Counted from the first letter of the stretch, positions 15,901 to 23,874 are shown. The stretch: 32,866 bases of DNA from Thermoclostridium sp. (GCA_017995215.1 JAGOJH010000028.1:1-32866); one strand, 5' to 3'. Numbers and translations: made by a program. The notes: generated by a model not told the origin, from the sequence alone.

Positions 15901-17912
15901 GAGGCCCGATATATGCCGAGAGAGAATTTGCAAAAACCACCAATGGGATGCTAATGGATGCCAGTTTTGCAGTAGCTGAAGCTGCGCCGATGGCGCCGCA
16001 AGCCGCTCCGCAAGCTGCCGCCGATATGGGCAGTGTCCAGGTCAGAAGCGAATTCAAGGATACTGCGCTGTTCCGCGTGGTCACTCTGGATGAAAACGGA
16101 ACCGGAACCTTCTCGTTCAAGCTGCCCGACAATGTGACCTCATGGTATGTAACACTGGCCGGCATTTCTCCAGATCTTTATGGAGGCACAGGAGAAGCTA
16201 ATTTGAAAGTCACCTTGCCATTTTTCATCAACGATAGCCTGAATACCACTTATCTAACCGGTGATATGCCGTTTATCGGTGTCAGCAGTTATGGCAATGA
16301 TTTAAAGGAAGAGGAAACCATTACCTGGCAGGTCACCAGCCCGCAAAAACCGGGGTTGGTCCACACTGCAACCGGCAAAGCCTTTGAGAGAACGAACATT
16401 CCACTGTGGCCACTGGAAGAGGGCGTTTACGATATTGAAATCCGGGCTATCAGTCAAAGCGGCATGTCTGATGGCATCAAGCGAACCATATATGTGACGG
16501 ACACCTATCATGAAATTGAAAAGGCTGTCACACAAACCCTGAAGCCGAACATGATCCTTCAGGGCGGCAAGGATGGGCTTACGACGCTGCTGTTTACCGA
16601 CAAAGGCCGCGGCAGGCTGGTACCCCCGTTATACCATTTAATGTACAGCGGAGGAAGCCGACTGGATCAGAAATACACCGCATGGCAGGCACAGCTGCTA
16701 TTGGACAAAATTGCAAAAGACGCCAACCGCTATTTTGATGCCGCTTCCGTAGACCTGGCACAATATCAGAAACCTGATGGCGGCTATGGAATTCTGCCCT
16801 ATTCAGAAAGTGACGTGGAACTGTCCGCACAGCTGGCAGTGCTGTTGAAGGATGAAAGCGGCGCTGCAATGCTGAAACAGTACTTTTATTCACTGATATT
16901 CGCAGAAACAGGACGAGTGAATGCCCCGGCATTATTTGGGCTGGCTGTGATGGGAGAGCCTGTACTGGTGGATCTGAACAATGCGCTGAAGGTAAGCAAT
17001 CTCACCACGCGAGATAATATTTATCTGGCACTGGCTTTCGACACCCTGGGTGAAACTGCTGTAGCGCAGACAATATACAATGAAAAGCTGGTTTCACTGC
17101 TGGAGAATATGAACCCTTATATCCGTGTAAAGGAATCCACCGATACGGATACCATCCTGCGCGACACCGCACTGGCCGCAGTTCTGGCAGCCAGGTTGGA
17201 CACGAAGGACAAGGAAGGGCTGTTCCAGTATACAATCAACAACTACTCGAGGAAAATTTTAGTCAATACTGAAAAGCTGCTGTATGTGATGGAGGAATAC
17301 CAAAAGCTTCCGGCCTCGGAAGTGGAATTCACCTACACCTATGACGGCAATACCTATACTGAAACCCTGAAAGATGGCGGCGGAATAACCGTGAAGGTAC
17401 CCTCCACCAAATTGAATGAACTGAAGATCACCAAGGTTTCTGGAGAAGCTTCGGTGGTATCCATCTTTGAAGCACCCCTGACCGAACAACTGAACCAGGA
17501 TGACAACCTGACCATCAAACGCACATTTTACGATTACAAAACCGGAAAGGAAACCACCCAATTTGAGCAAAACGATCTGGTGAAGGTTGTTTTGGACTGG
17601 AATGTTTCCCCCACCGCCATGGATAGCTACTATGAAATTACCGATTATGTTCCGTCAGGTCTGAAGCCCATTGAAAACCCGTATAGCGCGGGAATCCGCG
17701 AAAAAGGTTTCTGGTGGTGGTTCCGCAACACCGACGGTCAGAAGGTCACCTTCAATGTGTGGCGTGATACCGAAAAAAAAGAGCCGCTGGTTTACTACTG
17801 CCGCGTCGTAAGCCCGGGAACCTTCAAGGCCGACAGCACTATTATCCAGGGAACCCTGGTGAAGGACAGCATCAAACTCGGAAGTGAAACAACCATCCGA
17901 ACCAAGGAATAA
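12921..17912 (+). CDS. Alpha-2-macroglobulin-like exported protein, thioester-less
   Basis: A 1663-aa bacterial alpha-2-macroglobulin, the largest gene here. M1-A29 is a signal peptide or N-terminal anchor (hydrophobic run, then VYA before EE). An Ig-like domain with SNYVPVDSGIEIYFS lies near residues 135-215. The MG2-type segment YFQTDRNLYKPDDPVVFWGF begins near 452. An Ala/Pro-rich bait-like linker at about 1018-1035 (APMAPQAAPQAAA) precedes RSEFKDTALF (from 1042). In the thioester-domain region the expected CxEQ is replaced by R1247-L-D-Q1250, so the covalent thioester is lost and trapping, if any, would be non-covalent. Start: ATG at 12921 behind GGAGGAGG (a TTG lies two codons earlier). 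No penicillin-binding partner gene is next to it. A strong terminator follows. Confidence 0.9.
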   Translation: MKRIIAIVLAVAIVAAVLWIVNPFTPVYAEEYRSGFLLTPVNFDATGIYTDTGFILKSEKSYTLDQMKEMLRILGDNTLEITQNQQKHFVITPQKKLNTNSLYTFILTTPDNETVSWTFQTRRDFSVLGTLPANQSNYVPVDSGIEIYFSHTDFEDPGKYFEITPKAEGRFERNGYMAVFIPKKLEPGTLYTVKIRSGLSLKGTNLKLHEDYVFSFETEPEQSGQTESKGSLYFQSMLMEFSTGEAPVIPIGIYSANSQDTEVAVRTTIYKFKSVQDFLSALQSKYGKPEWAYFTQQNNLFSKEGLSTVSSFDQTFDMTKWQQKYLALPEALKTGFYLVESTYNGLTAQVLVQSTDLAAYFTVSNTKTLFWVNNLKTGKAESSATIYDADNSKSYTTDATGVAAFDTMPDDTESNELKYYIVRSGNDELVLLNYRYRTYGNDVYAYDDYWRYFQTDRNLYKPDDPVVFWGFLQKRGYGTSPKKVTVEIAQGGYWGIPEARFLSFYLPSIQKPLVTMDVSAENGFFDGSFQLPKLSPGGYNITIKVDDQVVNNHYITIENYVKPAYQMTIEKDKEAIFLGETVNFTITPAFFDGTGLPSLDVSYNIGGYPLKEAYGTARTASNGKLVVPFTAQTSDQKAQGEQYMYINANASLPESGEIYSNAYARVFINDIHAAFDVDTDEKGITTLKATVNKIDLSRINKPGNTDMSDFLGDPEASKEISGTIVYHYYEKIEQGEEYDYINKVVRKLYSYEERRETVQTFSLSTDEKGTASKIFNLKAPQEGWYTAELTWNDNSRRVMNHSVYLSNHYVKYPDTQYDWYHLETDKEKYRLDAEVILTLKNNEEKVVSPKSVLYMEAQKGILKYHVAPSAEYKTKYTKNLVPNFYITAVYFNGKGYINTGTQGIRYDTDEVKLDIQMEADKEAYRPGDTVNVSITAKDEDGNPVAAHVNLALIDEAMLKISWYEVNVLDNLYQWIDAGMGYSYSSHATGAAGGRGPIYAEREFAKTTNGMLMDASFAVAEAAPMAPQAAPQAAADMGSVQVRSEFKDTALFRVVTLDENGTGTFSFKLPDNVTSWYVTLAGISPDLYGGTGEANLKVTLPFFINDSLNTTYLTGDMPFIGVSSYGNDLKEEETITWQVTSPQKPGLVHTATGKAFERTNIPLWPLEEGVYDIEIRAISQSGMSDGIKRTIYVTDTYHEIEKAVTQTLKPNMILQGGKDGLTTLLFTDKGRGRLVPPLYHLMYSGGSRLDQKYTAWQAQLLLDKIAKDANRYFDAASVDLAQYQKPDGGYGILPYSESDVELSAQLAVLLKDESGAAMLKQYFYSLIFAETGRVNAPALFGLAVMGEPVLVDLNNALKVSNLTTRDNIYLALAFDTLGETAVAQTIYNEKLVSLLENMNPYIRVKESTDTDTILRDTALAAVLAARLDTKDKEGLFQYTINNYSRKILVNTEKLLYVMEEYQKLPASEVEFTYTYDGNTYTETLKDGGGITVKVPSTKLNELKITKVSGEASVVSIFEAPLTEQLNQDDNLTIKRTFYDYKTGKETTQFEQNDLVKVVLDWNVSPTAMDSYYEITDYVPSGLKPIENPYSAGIREKGFWWWFRNTDGQKVTFNVWRDTEKKEPLVYYCRVVSPGTFKADSTIIQGTLVKDSIKLGSETTIRTKE

Positions 17913-17979
17913 GGTAACATAATCCGCTGTTGCAGGGGCTGATACCCTTCATCTAAAAAGAATAAACGTCATAGCATAC

Positions 17980-18015
17980 AGGGAAGGAACTGAATTGTTC
18001 CTTCCCTGTTTTTTC
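17980..18015 (+). terminator. Intrinsic terminator of the alpha-2-macroglobulin gene
   Basis: AGGGAAGGAAC (17980-17990) and GTTCCTTCCCT (17997-18007) form a perfect 11-bp stem with a 6-nt loop, followed by GTTTTTTC. Confidence 0.9.
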
Positions 18016-18288
18016 AATCAAATGCTCTAGAACCTTTGTCCTCAAGCATATTACGAAGTAAAAAACACCTTGGGCTTCGGTGGGTGACTCTACCCCTCTC
18101 TCCCCTCGAAGAATTTCCTTCGCTGTTCCTTTATCGTCCAACTTCCCGGGTGAATAGTAGCCTCCAAAGTGGTGAGCATCCTTCTTACCATGTTACCTAA
18201 AATACCCGTATCTATCTTAACTATGCGGGTGGGTTGACACCCATAAGCCCAGCGTGTATAAATTAACTCCAACCTTATGGGTATGGGT
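18016..18288. other. Unexplained 270-bp stretch between terminator and metallo-hydrolase gene
   Basis: No recognisable gene. On the minus strand two overlapping frames lacking family motifs run through it, shifting near 18110-18140, which could be a relic of an intron- or IS-type element or chance. It holds a good plus-strand promoter (18234-18262) and a 9-bp inverted repeat (18239-18282). It starts just behind the terminator T-tract, a position mobile elements sometimes choose, but no element ends were identified. Confidence 0.3.
18234..18262 (+). promoter_or_regulatory. Plus-strand promoter directed antisense into the metallo-hydrolase gene
   Basis: TTGACA (18234-18239), a 17-nt spacer and TATAAA (18257-18262). 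A 9-bp inverted repeat overlaps it: ACCCATAAG (18239-18247) covers the -35 edge and CTTATGGGT (18274-18282) lies about 12 nt after the -10. No plus-strand gene follows; the transcript would run antisense to the 3' end of the gene at 18289-19062. Confidence 0.5.
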
Positions 18289-19062
18289 TTATTCTCCCAA
18301 TTGTATGGATTCTTTGGGTTTTACAACAATTTTACCTTCGGGTGTGAATTGTCCAACATTCTCTTCACTATAAACGCCATCAGGGCCTGTATGAATCGGA
18401 ATATAATACTTTGCCTGAATCATTTCTGCTGCTTCGGTTGCTTCCTGCGGCCCCATGTTGTAGACATTATCTATTGGTAAAAGGGTATATGTCAGGCTTA
18501 AACCTGCCAGTTCCTTCATTTCTTCGATTTTTGAAGTATCTCCTGCATGGTAAAGCTTGATACCGTCAAATTCTAAAATAAAGCCGACCGAGCTGTCCTT
18601 TGAATGGTTCTTGTTATATGCCGCTACCGCCTGTATTTTAACACCGGCTTGTTCAAAGGACTGGTACTGTCCATCCATCAAAGCTTCCTTCGAGCTGATG
18701 ATTTTGCAGTTTTCATTCTTGTTCTTTATTTTACCGATCTGGTTGTGATCGCCATGACCATGGGTGATCAGAATGATATCTGCAGGTTCGTTATAATCCT
18801 TTCCGTAATAGGGATCTATATAGATAACAGTGCCTTCTTTTGTTATAATCCTGATGCTTGCGTGCCCAAGATAATCAAGCTGAGCGTTTTCTCTTGTTTC
18901 CATCTGCACCGACCCTTCTTCCTTAACACTTGAGATTTCTTTATTCTCTATTGTTTCTGTTTGCTTTGGCTCATCAGGTAATTGCTTATTCTGAGAGCAA
19001 CCAGATGTAAGCAGAAGAAATAAAACAATTATAACAGCTGTGACAGCATTTGCTTTTCTCAT
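18289..19062 (-). CDS. Metallo-beta-lactamase fold hydrolase, lipoprotein
   Basis: A 257-aa exported lipoprotein: a hydrophobic signal followed by the lipobox L-T-S-G-C22, then a charged linker rich in Glu and Lys. The mature part is a metallo-beta-lactamase fold of the UlaG/UPF0173-like type. LDYLGHASIRI opens the domain, THGHGDHNQ gives the H-x-H-x-D-H metal site, FDGIKLYHAGDTSKI provides the bridging aspartate, and PIHTG the last histidine. The substrate is unknown. AAGGAGAATT precedes the ATG. The gene is monocistronic, with a weak TATAGT -10 about 45 nt upstream. The neighbouring 5'-nucleotidase gene on the same strand is also a surface hydrolase, but separate terminator and promoter signals divide them. 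Confidence 0.85.
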   Translation of the reverse strand: MRKANAVTAVIIVLFLLLTSGCSQNKQLPDEPKQTETIENKEISSVKEEGSVQMETRENAQLDYLGHASIRIITKEGTVIYIDPYYGKDYNEPADIILITHGHGDHNQIGKIKNKNENCKIISSKEALMDGQYQSFEQAGVKIQAVAAYNKNHSKDSSVGFILEFDGIKLYHAGDTSKIEEMKELAGLSLTYTLLPIDNVYNMGPQEATEAAEMIQAKYYIPIHTGPDGVYSEENVGQFTPEGKIVVKPKESIQLGE

Positions 19063-19163
19063 AATTCTCCTTAAAATCTTATCTTTTTTCGCTTCAACTA
19101 TACCATACGAAAGCGAAGATGCATACTTCGGGTTGAGGAAAAGAGATGTAGTGCTGGATCATC

Positions 19164-19209
19164 AAAACACAGAGACAGAGGTTTTGTTATATACACCTCT
19201 GTCCCTGTG
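19164..19209 (-). terminator. Terminator of the 5'-nucleotidase gene
   Basis: CACAGAGACAGAGGT (19168-19182) pairs with ACCTCTGTCCCTGTG (19195-19209) over 15 positions with one mismatch. On the minus strand it is followed by TTTTGAT. It lies about 65 nt after the stop codon. Confidence 0.7.
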
Positions 19210-19272
19210 ATTGTTTGAGCAGTTACGGCAATCGCCTGAAAACACTACTAAAAATTACTTTACATCCAGTTC

Positions 19273-20961
19273 TTACGGCAGCAGGATCTTCTGGTTCGGG
19301 AAAATCAGATCGGGGTTTTTCAGCTGATTGAGCTCCTGCAGCTTGCGCCAGGTAGTGTTGAACATCCTGGCAATCTTGCGCAGCCAATCACCCTTCTTCA
19401 CAATGTAGTATTGTGGCTCTTTCACCGATCCGTCTTTTGCGGTGATTCTGCTTTCAACCTTCGGAGATATGGTTCCCTTAGCCTTCACATAGGTGATTAC
19501 GGCTTCGTCCAGGCCGCTGTATTCATTCAGAATTGCATCATCGGCAAACATGGTATAGTTGTCGCCGCCAGCGGCCATAAAATCGTTGGTCGCCAGGGTA
19601 TATAACCCATTCAGATCCAGCGGTTTACCCTTCACCTTGATGTCAACCACATGATCGCCTGCTGGTTTGCTGGTATCAATGACATAGGTAATACCCGAAA
19701 CATGGGGGAAACCGCCCAGAAGCTCGGGGTATGCACTGGTTCCGTGCTCCAGGGCTGCCTTGATATCGGCACCGGAAACATTCTTTGTTACGATGTAGTT
19801 TCCAAAAGGCAGCACCGTTATGATATCACCCTTGGTGATATCCCCGGCTGCAATAGAGGCACGAATGCCGCCGCCGTTGGTAAGCGCACAATCTGCTCCG
19901 GTAAGCGATACCATGGCATCGGTGATCAGGTTGCCCAGGTTGCTCTCGCCTTTTCGAACAACTTCTCTTGCGCCCTGCAGATCCACTTCTGTTTTTCCGA
20001 CCAATTCGCTGAGGATGACAGCCTGTTCCGCTTCAATACCCTCAATGACCTTTATAATGGCTTCATCCGGAACAACCTCGGCTACCTTGTCCTTTGGAAT
20101 CAAGGAAGCCTTCTTTTCCGTGATCTTTCCTTCAGCAACCGTCAATTCAACGGTACCAAGGTTTTTGTCATATTCACCGGTGCTGGCGATCAACGTATCG
20201 CCCACCACCTGACCCTGCTCAAGAACCGTATGGCTGTGCCCGTCAATGATCAGGTCAATTCCGTCCACCGCTTCAGCAACCTTTGTGCTGGTGTCTATGG
20301 ATGCAGCATCCATTCCCAGGTGGGACAGGCAGATGATGATGTCGGTCTGATCCTTTAACAGCGCTGTCATTTCAGCGGCAGCAGCCGTGGGATCCGTAAA
20401 GGTCAGGCCTTTCACATTGTTTGGATGGGTTTTGTAGGTGGTTTCCGGAGAAGCAAGACCGAAGATGCCCACCTTTAACCCCCCGATTTCCTTTATCAGA
20501 TAGGGGGTGAATAGGTCGGTTCCGTCAGCCTTCTTCACGTTCGCGCAAAGAAATGGAAAGCTTGTAATACCATCTAGCTCGACCAGCCTGTCGTAACCGT
20601 AATTAAAGTCATGGTTACCAGCAGTCATGGCATCGTAGCCAATAGCATTCATGATCTGCGCAATACTCTCGCCCTTGTTTAAAGTGGCGATGGTCTGTCC
20701 GTGGAAGGTATCGCCTGCATCGAGCACCAGTGTGTTCGGGTTTTCCTGCTTGATGCTTTGAACCAGCGTGGAAATCTTGGCAAAGCCTATCCCGTCGCCT
20801 TCCTTTACCCTGGCATGGGTGTCGTTGGTATGTACGATGGTAATGGTGATCGCGCTGTCCTGTGCGGCTGGTGTAGTTCCTTCATCCGCCTGTACGAACA
20901 GGTTCATCGTCAGAACCAAACACATGCTCAGTAACAATACCAGAAGTTTCTTTGCTCTCAT
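19273..20961 (-). CDS. Secreted 5'-nucleotidase / 2',3'-cyclic phosphodiesterase family protein with LysM domain
   Basis: A 562-aa exported protein of the UshA/YfkN/CD73 family, which releases phosphate from nucleotides outside the membrane. Residues 1-25 are a signal peptide (cleavage near VQA). The metallophosphatase domain shows H44-T-N-D-T-H49, VLDAGDTFHGQ, AGNHDFNYG, LSHLGMD and IDGHSHT. The C-terminal nucleotide-binding domain shows ALTNGGGIRASIAAGDI, VLPFGN and ATNDFMAAGGDNYTMF. The last 45 residues are a LysM module (YYIVKKGDWLRKIARMFNTT and PDLIFPNQKI), which should hold the enzyme on peptidoglycan. GAGGAGAAAAGGT precedes the ATG. Promoter at 21089-21117, terminator at 19164-19209: a one-gene unit. 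Confidence 0.93.
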   Translation of the reverse strand: MRAKKLLVLLLSMCLVLTMNLFVQADEGTTPAAQDSAITITIVHTNDTHARVKEGDGIGFAKISTLVQSIKQENPNTLVLDAGDTFHGQTIATLNKGESIAQIMNAIGYDAMTAGNHDFNYGYDRLVELDGITSFPFLCANVKKADGTDLFTPYLIKEIGGLKVGIFGLASPETTYKTHPNNVKGLTFTDPTAAAAEMTALLKDQTDIIICLSHLGMDAASIDTSTKVAEAVDGIDLIIDGHSHTVLEQGQVVGDTLIASTGEYDKNLGTVELTVAEGKITEKKASLIPKDKVAEVVPDEAIIKVIEGIEAEQAVILSELVGKTEVDLQGAREVVRKGESNLGNLITDAMVSLTGADCALTNGGGIRASIAAGDITKGDIITVLPFGNYIVTKNVSGADIKAALEHGTSAYPELLGGFPHVSGITYVIDTSKPAGDHVVDIKVKGKPLDLNGLYTLATNDFMAAGGDNYTMFADDAILNEYSGLDEAVITYVKAKGTISPKVESRITAKDGSVKEPQYYIVKKGDWLRKIARMFNTTWRKLQELNQLKNPDLIFPNQKILLP

Positions 20962-21088
20962 ACCTTTTCTCCTCTCACTACCTTGAATGGTAAAACTTTC
21001 TCTTGCCTGAAAACTTTTTTAACGGCTTATGATGAGTATTTTGGAGACAGGCCCGATTATAGAAAGATGGAATGGACCTGACTGCTAC

Positions 21089-21117
21089 ATTTTATTACAG
21101 TCAGAGAAAATTTTCAA
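21089..21117 (-). promoter_or_regulatory. Promoter of the 5'-nucleotidase gene
   Basis: Minus-strand TTGAAA (21117-21112), a 17-nt spacer and TAAAAT (21094-21089). The leader would be about 120 nt long. Confidence 0.65.
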
Positions 21118-21233
21118 TCCATTTGGCTGTATGCCCAAAAAAAGATCTCTCACCTTTTAGCAGACCAAATCACCGGCTGTGCGAACCTGAGGGGCCTGTC
21201 AGGCAGGACGCCGTATCGCTGCAATGAAGAGTC

Positions 21234-21262
21234 TTGAAAGGAATATAGCATTAGGTTACAAT
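21234..21262 (+). promoter_or_regulatory. Promoter of the SDR / acyl-CoA synthetase operon
   Basis: TTGAAA (21234-21239), a 17-nt spacer and TACAAT (21257-21262), about 70 nt before the SDR start. It is divergent from the nucleotidase promoter some 120 bp away. Confidence 0.65.
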
Positions 21263-21333
21263 GAATAAATAAAGGCAAAAATAACCCCACCTTACCTCGG
21301 AGTGTGCAATAAAAAATGCAGATGAGGAAGAAT

Positions 21334-22188
21334 ATGCATCGATACGGTCTGTTGGAGCATATACTGTTTCCGCCGGTATTTCTGAGTAAAGAAAAGCTCC
21401 GGCGCAAGCTTGCCGGAAAGACCATTGTAATTACCGGCGCCAGTTCCGGCATCGGGGCAAGCCTTGCCTGTGCACTTGCAGGTTATCCGGTTCATTTGGT
21501 TCTCATTGCCCGTTCACAGGACAAGCTGCATTCAATCAAGGATGAAATTGAAAAACAAAACGCCAGGGTTAGTTTTTTTTGTGCAGACCTGCGCAATCGG
21601 GACGAAATGGCAAAACTGATTGACTTTCTAAAGCAACTGCCCGAAAAGCCTGATTTCTTTATCAGTAACGCCGGAAAATCCATCCGGCGCTCCATTCATG
21701 AATCTCTGGATCGGTTCCATGATTTTACCAGAACCATGGCTGTAAATTATTTTGCACCGGTGGAGCTTCTCTTGTCACTGATCCCACTGCTTTGCGAAAA
21801 ACGCGGGAAAGTAATCAATATCTCCTCGACAAGTGTTCTATTGCTGCCCATTCCACGCTGGTCCGCCTACCTGGCTTCAAAAACAGCCTTTGACGTCTGG
21901 CTTCGGTCAATCACACCCGAGATACGCAGCTTGGGAATTTCGACATCATCTATTTATTTCCCTTTGGTAAAAACGTCAATGATCCTGCCAACAAAGGAAT
22001 ATCAAAAGATGCCCGCGATGAGCCCGGAGCATGCCGCAAGAATCATCATCAGAGCGATGACTACGAACAGAAGGATCTTCAGGCCATGGTGGCTTTTTTT
22101 CGGACAGGTCGCTTCTGTTTTATTTCGCAGGCTCCATGAAACCTTCACCTGCCTTTCAGAAAAGAGAAGGGAGCAACGGAATGTTTGA
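21334..22188 (+). CDS. Short-chain dehydrogenase/reductase
   Basis: A 284-aa classical SDR oxidoreductase. T-G-A-S-S-G-I-G follows the first beta strand (nucleotide-binding loop), with ISNAGKS as the NNAG equivalent. The catalytic set is the serines in INISSTSV and the Tyr/Lys of S-A-Y-L-A-S-K. VLIARSQDKL after strand 2 suggests NADP preference through the arginine. The C-terminal tail is hydrophobic and basic (WWLFFGQVASVLFRRL), hinting at membrane association. I start at 21334 because GAGGAAGAAT precedes it; an ATG at 21316 has a poorer site. The last 8 nt overlap the start of the acyl-CoA synthetase, so the two are translationally coupled and probably act on the same acyl substrate. The substrate is unknown. 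Confidence 0.87.
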   Translation: MHRYGLLEHILFPPVFLSKEKLRRKLAGKTIVITGASSGIGASLACALAGYPVHLVLIARSQDKLHSIKDEIEKQNARVSFFCADLRNRDEMAKLIDFLKQLPEKPDFFISNAGKSIRRSIHESLDRFHDFTRTMAVNYFAPVELLLSLIPLLCEKRGKVINISSTSVLLLPIPRWSAYLASKTAFDVWLRSITPEIRSLGISTSSIYFPLVKTSMILPTKEYQKMPAMSPEHAARIIIRAMTTNRRIFRPWWLFFGQVASVLFRRLHETFTCLSEKRREQRNV

Positions 22189-23719
22189 ATTCATTGCTGC
22201 ATTCAAGGCAATAGGTCTGATCTCCCCAAAAGGTTTTTTCAGGCTCGTATCTGCTATAATGCGGCACGGTGTGAACCTGATGGCGCTTTTATGCTATGCT
22301 GCACAAACCTATGGCGGCCAAACTGCTCTAGTTGATGAGCAGGAAACCCTGGATTATAACACCTTGTTCAGCCAGTCCCAAACTCTTTCATCCATCCTGA
22401 AGGCACGATATCACATAGATAAGGGGCAGAAGGTTGCTTTCCTGTGCAAAAACCATGCTTCGCTGGTGAAAGCACTCTTCGCTGTTTCCCGGCTTGGCGC
22501 CAATATCTATTTGCTGAATGTCGAAATGAGCCCTGTCCAGTTTCAACTGCTTTTAGACCATTATCACTTCGATATTCTCGTGTATGACAATGAATTACAT
22601 TCTCTGGTGGAACAGTCCGGTTATGCAAAAGAAAAAATTCCTGCATATCATGATACTCTCCCAGCTGTGAACACCATCTGCACTTTAGCTACGGATCAGA
22701 AAGAAAGGTTGAAAAGAACCTCTCTGGGGAATCTGGTGATACTGACAGGAGGTACGACCGGGAATTTTAAGACAGCAGTCCATAAGCCTTCTGCAATGAA
22801 TTATTTGAACCCTTGTATCGCCATGTTAACGCGGCTGAAGCTTTCCTCCTGCACTACAGCCTATATCGCAGTACCCATTTATCATGGTTATGGCCTGGCT
22901 ACTCTTTTTTTGTTTATCTTGCTAGGGAAGAAAATTCTCATTCAGCGAGGCTTTAACGCAGAAAATGCCTGTAAGCTGATTCATGGGCATCATGCAGATG
23001 CAACGGTGGTTGTTCCCCTTATGGTGTATAAAATGATAAGGCATAATGCGGAATACTTGAAATCTCTAACCTGTATTGCATCTGGCGGCTCCGAACTAAA
23101 CCCGGGATCTGCGGCGGAAATACTTGAAAAACTGGGGGACGCTCTGTACAACCTGTATGGCACATCAGAAGCGGGTCTGACCACGATTGCCACCCCTCAG
23201 GATTTACGAGCTGCTTCAGATACAATTGGCAGAAAAATACCCGGTGTGCACCTGAAGATAAGGGATCGGCAGGGTAAAAAAGTATCAACGGGAAAAATCG
23301 GAGGTTTTTATGTGAAAACCCGCTGGTCCATGATGAACAAAAAATCCCCCTGGATATTTACCGGAGATATGGGTTACATTGATCGAAACGGGCGTTATTT
23401 TCTTTGTGGACGAGCGGATGATATGATCGTATCGGCCGGTGAGAACGTGTTTCCAGCCGAGGTTGAGCGAATTCTTTCATCCCATCCGCAAATTGCACAG
23501 GCGGCAGTCATTGCTGTACATGATGAAAACTTCGGCCAGCGTTTGAAGGCTTTTATTCTTCTTCGGGGAGATTCTGTTGTCTCGCAGGAAGAGTTATTTG
23601 ATTGGCTTCGCACCCGTACAGCCAGGTTCCAGATTCCCAGGGAAATTATGTTTGTTGAAAGCATGCCCTACACACCTTTGGGCAAGCTTGACCGCAAGCA
23701 GCTGCAGAGAATGGGTTAA
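22181..23719 (+). CDS. AMP-dependent acyl-CoA synthetase/ligase (ANL superfamily)
   Basis: A 512-aa adenylate-forming enzyme that would activate a carboxylic acid as acyl-AMP and then pass it to CoA or another thiol. The ATP loop is T189-G-G-T-T-G-N-F196-K197; the usual proline before the lysine is Phe. YNLYGTSEAGLTT, FTGDMGYIDRNGRYFLCGR and DDMIVSAGENVFPAEVE are core motifs A5 to A8. The catalytic C-terminal lysine is K502 in PLGKLDRKQL. The N-terminus carries an extra hydrophobic segment (residues 1-35), as in membrane-associated long-chain ligases. The ATG at 22181 follows AAGGGAG and lies inside the end of the SDR gene; a longer frame from 22136 has no site. No carrier protein or acyltransferase gene is adjacent. 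Confidence 0.88.
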   Translation: MFEFIAAFKAIGLISPKGFFRLVSAIMRHGVNLMALLCYAAQTYGGQTALVDEQETLDYNTLFSQSQTLSSILKARYHIDKGQKVAFLCKNHASLVKALFAVSRLGANIYLLNVEMSPVQFQLLLDHYHFDILVYDNELHSLVEQSGYAKEKIPAYHDTLPAVNTICTLATDQKERLKRTSLGNLVILTGGTTGNFKTAVHKPSAMNYLNPCIAMLTRLKLSSCTTAYIAVPIYHGYGLATLFLFILLGKKILIQRGFNAENACKLIHGHHADATVVVPLMVYKMIRHNAEYLKSLTCIASGGSELNPGSAAEILEKLGDALYNLYGTSEAGLTTIATPQDLRAASDTIGRKIPGVHLKIRDRQGKKVSTGKIGGFYVKTRWSMMNKKSPWIFTGDMGYIDRNGRYFLCGRADDMIVSAGENVFPAEVERILSSHPQIAQAAVIAVHDENFGQRLKAFILLRGDSVVSQEELFDWLRTRTARFQIPREIMFVESMPYTPLGKLDRKQLQRMG

Positions 23720-23827
23720 CATCCGCATGCTCTGTGTTCCTTTTATGACCTTTTTCTGTGATTTACCGAAATTTGCTTAATGTGCGTGCTTCGTGGTACA
23801 TATAAGAGTGAATTCGAAAACTCTTAG

Positions 23828-23846
23828 CTTTTGGAGTTTCCAAAAG
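23828..23846. repeat. Inverted repeat ahead of the FapA gene
   Basis: CTTTTGG (23828-23834) and CCAAAAG (23840-23846), a perfect 7-bp repeat with a 5-nt centre, lie about 30 nt before the start codon. It could be an operator or a small leader hairpin. No clear promoter hexamers are visible in the 150 nt before the gene. Confidence 0.4.
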
Positions 23847-23874
23847 AACTCATATATAAAGGGGGGTGAATTCA

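Noticed and set aside
17953-18272. Two overlapping minus-strand frames between the terminator and the metallo-hydrolase, possibly a broken maturase or transposase
   Set aside because: Neither frame shows a family motif, one crosses the terminator, and no element ends were found; kept only as an unexplained region.
19651-20358. 235-codon plus-strand frame opposite the 5'-nucleotidase gene
   Set aside because: The catalytic and nucleotide-binding motifs of the nucleotidase lie on the other strand over the same bases; the frame has no homology I can recognise.
21334-23719. Olefin (OleCD-type) or beta-lactone synthesis locus
   Set aside because: An SDR and an ANL enzyme are present, but the OleA thiolase and OleB hydrolase are not, and the SDR is of the short classical type.
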